Positions 60,476 through 64,000 of a stretch of DNA of 64,000 nt are shown one piece after another. Every line of letters starts with the position of its first letter. Positions within the stretch are counted from its first letter, which is position 1. A program made the position numbers and the translations under genes. Below the pieces are notes generated by a model. The model had not been told where the DNA came from, ran no database searches, and was given only the letters and a program-made list of their open reading frames with translations. Source of the DNA: Spongiactinospora rosea (GTDB lineage Bacteria; Actinomycetota; Actinomycetes; Streptosporangiales; Streptosporangiaceae); the NCBI RefSeq assembly GCF_003315795.1, contig NZ_QMEY01000011.1, positions 1 to 64,000 of the forward strand. Reading direction: 5' to 3'.

Positions 60476-61142
60476 CCGCCCGCCCCCAACGCCGACCAGC
60501 AGGGCCTGCCTTAAACCATCACCTTAACGACAATGCGGACATTTCACCGTTTTTCTCCTTCTGGCAAAGCCCACCCGCAGCACGGTCCCGAGCTCCCCAG
60601 CGGCTCGGCGACGCCCATGCCCACCGCGAACATGCTCACGGCCGCCGCACACCTGTAAGGGGCCGCGCAGCGCGCGTAACGCCCCTGCCAGCGTCAACTC
60701 CACGCCAACACGCCCCGCGCCGCGTACGCGGCGTCGGCGTACCACTCGACGTTTCGAAGCCCCATCCGTTCCACGGCCGAGCATCCCAGCCGAGAAGCTT
60801 GGGGGCGCCCCATGTGGTGTGATTTCCGCCCAGAAGACGTCGCATGCGAGCGGTCCGCCACCGCCGCCCACAGCCAATGCGCGAGTACTCGGCCCTGCGG
60901 ACACAGGACGGCTCAGTGCTCCGCCAAGGTCGAGCCCAGGCACTCGCCGTCCCGCAGAGGACCGGGACAGTATGAGCCGACGCGAACTCCGCCTGGTATC
61001 CCTCACCCGGACACGGGGCCACACCGCAGCCCGCGTGGCCCCGGCCGCTGAAATCCACCGCACGCCAAACCGGGCCCGCTCGCCGACCGGATCCAGCGGC
61101 GCAACCATGCGCACCGCCGCCGGCCCGCCACCGGGGCCTGTA
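60476..61142. other. 667-base region without a confident gene
   Basis: Several frames stay open (for example 60524-61114 on the minus strand), but their products are Arg/Gly-rich and lack ribosome sites or recognisable motifs, as expected by chance in GC-rich DNA. It may hold a decayed gene and the promoters for MFS. I see no RNA gene. Confidence 0.4.
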
Positions 61143-61176
61143 CGGACCGAGGCCCGCCCGGGCGGGCCCCGGTCCG
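61143..61176 (-). terminator. terminator of ettA
   Basis: CGGACCG-A-GGCCCGCC, loop CG, GGCGGGCC-C-CGGTCCG: a 15-bp stem with one mismatch, 5 bases after the ettA stop. Confidence 0.8.
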
Positions 61177-61181
61177 GGAGG

Positions 61182-62846
61182 TCAGTCGCGGCGGAGCTGG
61201 CGGTAGGTGACCCGGTGCGGCCGCGCGGCGTCGGCGCCGAGGCGCTCGATCTTGTTCTTCTCGTAGTCGGCGAAGTTGCCCTCGAACCAGAACCAGTTCG
61301 AGCCCTCTTCCCAGGCCAGGATGTGCGTCGCGATCCGGTCGAGGAACCACCGGTCGTGCGAGGTGATCACCGCGCAGCCCGGGAAGTCGAGCAGCGCGTT
61401 CTCCAGGCTGGAAAGGGTCTCGGTGTCCAGGTCGTTGGTCGGCTCGTCCAGCAGCAGCACGTTGCCGCCCTGCTTGAGGGTCAGCGCCAGGTTGAGCCGG
61501 TTGCGCTCGCCACCGGACAGCACCCCGGCCGGCTTCTGCTGGTCCGGGCCCTTGAAGCCGAAGGCCGCGATGTACGCCCTGGACGGCATCTCCACATGCC
61601 CGACCTTGATGTGGTCGAGACCGTCGGAGACGACCTCCCAGACGTTCTTGCCCGGGTCGATGCCCGCCCTGGACTGGTCGACATACGAGATCTGCACCGT
61701 CTCGCCAACGACGATCGAACCCTCGTTGGGCTTGTCGTTCCCGGTGATCATCCGGAACAGCGTGGTCTTGCCGACGCCGTTCGGGCCGATCACACCGACG
61801 ATGCCGTTGCGCGGCAGGCTGAACGAGAGATCCTCGATGAGCAGCCGCTCGTCGAAGCCCTTGGTGAGCTTCTGCGCCTGGATCACCGTCGTGCCGAGGC
61901 GCGGCCCCGGCGGGATCTGGATCTCCTCGAAGTCGAGCTTGCGGTACTTGTCGGCCTCGGCCGCCATCTCCTCGTACCGCTGCAGACGAGCCTTGCTCTT
62001 GGTCTGGCGGGCCTTGGGGTTGGAGCGGACCCACTCCAGCTCGTCTTCCAGACGCTTCTTCCGCTTGACGTCCTTCTGCCCTTCGACCCGCAGCCGGGCC
62101 GCCTTCTTCTCCAGGTAGGTGGAGTAGTTGCCCTCGTACGGGTGGCAACGACCCCGGTCGAGCTCCAAAATCCAGGTCGCGACGTTGTCCAGGAAGTAGC
62201 GGTCGTGGGTCACGGCCAGCACGGTGCCCGCGTACTTCTCCAGGTGCTGCTCCAGCCACTGCACGCTCTCGGCGTCGAGGTGGTTGGTCGGCTCGTCCAG
62301 CAGCAGCAGGTCGGGGGCCTCCAGCAGGAGCTTGCACAGTGCGACCCGCCTGCGCTCACCACCGGAGAGCGTGGTCACGTCGGCATCGGGCGGCGGGCAG
62401 CGCAGGGCGTCCATCGCCTGTTCGAGCTGGCTGTCGAGATCCCACGCGTTGCGGTGGTCAAGCTGCTCCTGCAGCTTGCCCATCTCCTCCAGCAGCGCGT
62501 CGGTGTAGGCGGTCTCCATCTCCTCGGCGATCTGGTTGTAGCGGTCGAGGAGTGCCTTGGTCTCGGCGACGCCCTCCTCGACATTGCCGAGCACCGTCTT
62601 CGACTCGTTGAGCGGCGGCTCCTGCTGCAACAGTCCGACCGTGAAACCGGGCATCAGCCGGGCCTCGCCGTTGGACGGCTGTTCAAGGCCCGCCATCATC
62701 TTCAGCAGCGTCGACTTGCCCGTGCCGTTCGGACCCAGCACACCGATCTTCGCGCCTGGCAGGAACTGCAGCGTGACGTCATCGAGGACAACCTTGTCGC
62801 CGTGCGCCTTGCGCACGCGCTGCAACGTGTAGATGTACTCCGGCAT
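61182..62846 (-). CDS. ettA: energy-dependent translational throttle ABC-F protein EttA
   Basis: 554 residues with two ABC ATPase domains and no membrane part. First Walker A GPNGTGKS at 38-45 and signature LSGGERRRVALCK; second Walker A GPNGVGKTT near 355 and LSGGERNRLNLAL. The linker with EWVRSNPKARQTKSKARLQR is the P-site tRNA interaction motif of EttA. It gates ribosome entry into elongation according to ATP level. The start (MPEYIYTLQRV) is leaderless: TAAGCT (62854-62859) ends seven bases before the ATG. A strong terminator follows. Confidence 0.95.
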   Translation of the reverse strand: MPEYIYTLQRVRKAHGDKVVLDDVTLQFLPGAKIGVLGPNGTGKSTLLKMMAGLEQPSNGEARLMPGFTVGLLQQEPPLNESKTVLGNVEEGVAETKALLDRYNQIAEEMETAYTDALLEEMGKLQEQLDHRNAWDLDSQLEQAMDALRCPPPDADVTTLSGGERRRVALCKLLLEAPDLLLLDEPTNHLDAESVQWLEQHLEKYAGTVLAVTHDRYFLDNVATWILELDRGRCHPYEGNYSTYLEKKAARLRVEGQKDVKRKKRLEDELEWVRSNPKARQTKSKARLQRYEEMAAEADKYRKLDFEEIQIPPGPRLGTTVIQAQKLTKGFDERLLIEDLSFSLPRNGIVGVIGPNGVGKTTLFRMITGNDKPNEGSIVVGETVQISYVDQSRAGIDPGKNVWEVVSDGLDHIKVGHVEMPSRAYIAAFGFKGPDQQKPAGVLSGGERNRLNLALTLKQGGNVLLLDEPTNDLDTETLSSLENALLDFPGCAVITSHDRWFLDRIATHILAWEEGSNWFWFEGNFADYEKNKIERLGADAARPHRVTYRQLRRD

Positions 62847-62911
62847 GCCACCCAGCTTAGTGGCGGATGGCAAGCGGAAAACTCCTCAGAGTTCGCCATG
62901 GGGAGGGTGGG

Positions 62912-64000
62912 TCAGGAGGTGTCGCCCCGTAGGGTGTTTCCGTCGCCGTCAGCGGCGTCGGGGCAGGGGCTCGGCTCGGCCTGCTCGGTCACCGCCTCGC
63001 CGACCAACTCTCCCACCAGTTCGCCCGCGGGGTCGTCGGTCACATCGCCGGGCAGTCGGCCGATCGGGGCGGCGGCCGGCGTGGCGGACCCGGCCAGTGG
63101 CGAGGCGGGCAGGCAGGTACGGTTGCGGCCCAGCTCTTTGGCCCGGTAAAGGGCCAGGTCGGCGGCGGCCAGCAGGTCGAGCAGGTCGTCGCCGTGCACG
63201 TTACTGATCGCCACGCCGACCGACACGGTCACCGTGATCACCTCATGGTCGGTGGGCACGGCCATGCAGCCGATCCGCTGCCGCAGCCGCTCGGCGACGC
63301 GCCGCGCCTCCGCCGTGTCGGCCCCGGGCAGCAGGACCACGAACTCCTCACCGCCGAACCGCCCCACGACGTCGTACTCGCGCAACTGCGCGCGCAGCAC
63401 GTTCGCCACCTCGATCAGCACCTGGTCGCCCACCAGGTGGCCGTACTGGTCGTTGACCCGCTTGAAGTGGTCGATGTCGATGATGAGCAGCCCCAGCGTG
63501 TCGCCGGTACGCCTGGCGCGGACGATCTCCGTGTCGGCCTCCCGCTGCCAGGTGGCGGCGTTGAGCAGGCCGGTCTTGGGGTCGGTACGGGCCGCCGCCT
63601 GCAACTGGGCGTGCAGCAGGCTGCGCTGGAGCAGCACCACCGGCGGCAGGGTCAGCGCGAGCAACGCCACATTGAGCCCGCAGGCCAGGCCGACCAGCAC
63701 CCCCAGGCACAGCTCGACCCCGTCGAGCAGCAGGCTCTCCCGGTTCCACAACACCGCGCGCCACCCCACGTCGGGATCGGCGAGGTGGGCGGCGATCGCG
63801 ATCAACGCCGTGTTGATCACGGTGAACAGCAGCGCGGACACCACGGCCATCCCCAGCGCCGACGGCGTGGCCGCGCGCAACTCCGACAGCTCCTCGACGT
63901 TGCCGTGGAACACGAGCGACGCCGTCAACCCCGCCAGGCCGATCGCCGCGCTGCTGCACACCCGCCGATAGATCACCGTCTGGCGGACTCGCGTCTGCAG
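62912..64000 (-). CDS. diguanylate cyclase (GGDEF), membrane, 5' end beyond window
   Basis: At least 360 residues; the frame is open to the window edge, so the true start is outside. Several hydrophobic segments (AIGLAGLTASLVFHG, MAVVSALLFTVINTALIAIAA, ELCLGVLVGLACGLNVALLAL) precede a GGDEF domain (TDPKTGLLNAATWQREA, LIIDIDHFKRVND, GRFGGEEFVVLLPG). The RxxD product-inhibition site is present (REYD five residues before GGEEF). It makes c-di-GMP, which controls development in actinomycetes. The C-terminal tail of about 60 residues is acidic and low complexity. Confidence 0.9.
   Translation of the reverse strand: MQTRVRQTVIYRRVCSSAAIGLAGLTASLVFHGNVEELSELRAATPSALGMAVVSALLFTVINTALIAIAAHLADPDVGWRAVLWNRESLLLDGVELCLGVLVGLACGLNVALLALTLPPVVLLQRSLLHAQLQAAARTDPKTGLLNAATWQREADTEIVRARRTGDTLGLLIIDIDHFKRVNDQYGHLVGDQVLIEVANVLRAQLREYDVVGRFGGEEFVVLLPGADTAEARRVAERLRQRIGCMAVPTDHEVITVTVSVGVAISNVHGDDLLDLLAAADLALYRAKELGRNRTCLPASPLAGSATPAAAPIGRLPGDVTDDPAGELVGELVGEAVTEQAEPSPCPDAADGDGNTLRGDTS

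Noticed and set aside
60524..61114. 196-codon minus-strand frame in the gap before ettA
   Set aside because: Arg/Gly-rich, no ribosome site, no recognised motif; several overlapping frames are open in the same stretch.

Overview
The window is high-GC actinomycete chromosome. The first 105 bases are the 5' end of a 16S rRNA gene on the minus strand. Its V1 sequence, together with Clp, trigger factor, DUF5753, NERD and WYL genes, leaderless promoters and the general gene content, suggests the order Streptosporangiales (Nonomuraea, Streptosporangium or Microbispora type). That placement is inference from motifs; nothing was searched.

Layout. 0-11 kb, mostly minus strand: rRNA promoter and leader, then valS, clpX, clpP2 and clpP1 with a ClgR-like box upstream, a CPA1 Na+/H+ antiporter, a structured non-coding stretch and tig. 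10-12 kb: a divergent DUF5753 regulator / RsbW-like ATPase pair, then tRNA-Pro and tRNA-Gly. 12-20 kb: F420-type LLM oxidoreductase, trpB2, a decayed oxidoreductase start, a GAF-PP2C-ATPase phosphatase, a disulfide reductase, an MFS exporter and a 25-residue bL37 gene. 20-23 kb: DeoR-galT operon and a c-di-AMP (ydaO) riboswitch in front of a secreted cell-wall protein. 23-30 kb: MarR with its palindrome, rseP, a PP2C phosphatase, rpiB, def, a membrane protein, an aldehyde dehydrogenase and pepN.

32-39 kb is a signalling block. It holds two membrane Ser/Thr kinases, one with a lytic-transglycosylase-like outer domain, a coupled unknown protein, an FHA/winged-helix protein, DUF5130 and a NERD protein. 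39-43 kb: ilvD, an orphan WYL protein, a non-coding repeat array carrying a 218-bp MITE-like insertion, fmdB and an HNH endonuclease. 43-51 kb: S9 peptidase with AraC, TetR, a VOC protein, purU, and a PiT-like transporter with DUF47. 51-56 kb: a TPR protein preceded by an overlapping 24-codon ORF, an HTH-TPR regulator and a hairpin-rich gap. 56-64 kb: MscS channel, truncated haemoglobin, GH13 glucosidase, MFS, ettA and a GGDEF protein cut by the window end.

The most unusual parts are the repeat array with its insertion (the uninserted sister repeat shows the empty site), the small ORF overlapping the TPR gene, the kinase-transglycosylase fusion, and several unexplained structured intergenic regions. 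Most genes are core metabolism, proteolysis or regulation. I saw no CRISPR array, prophage, complete transposase gene or biosynthetic cluster.
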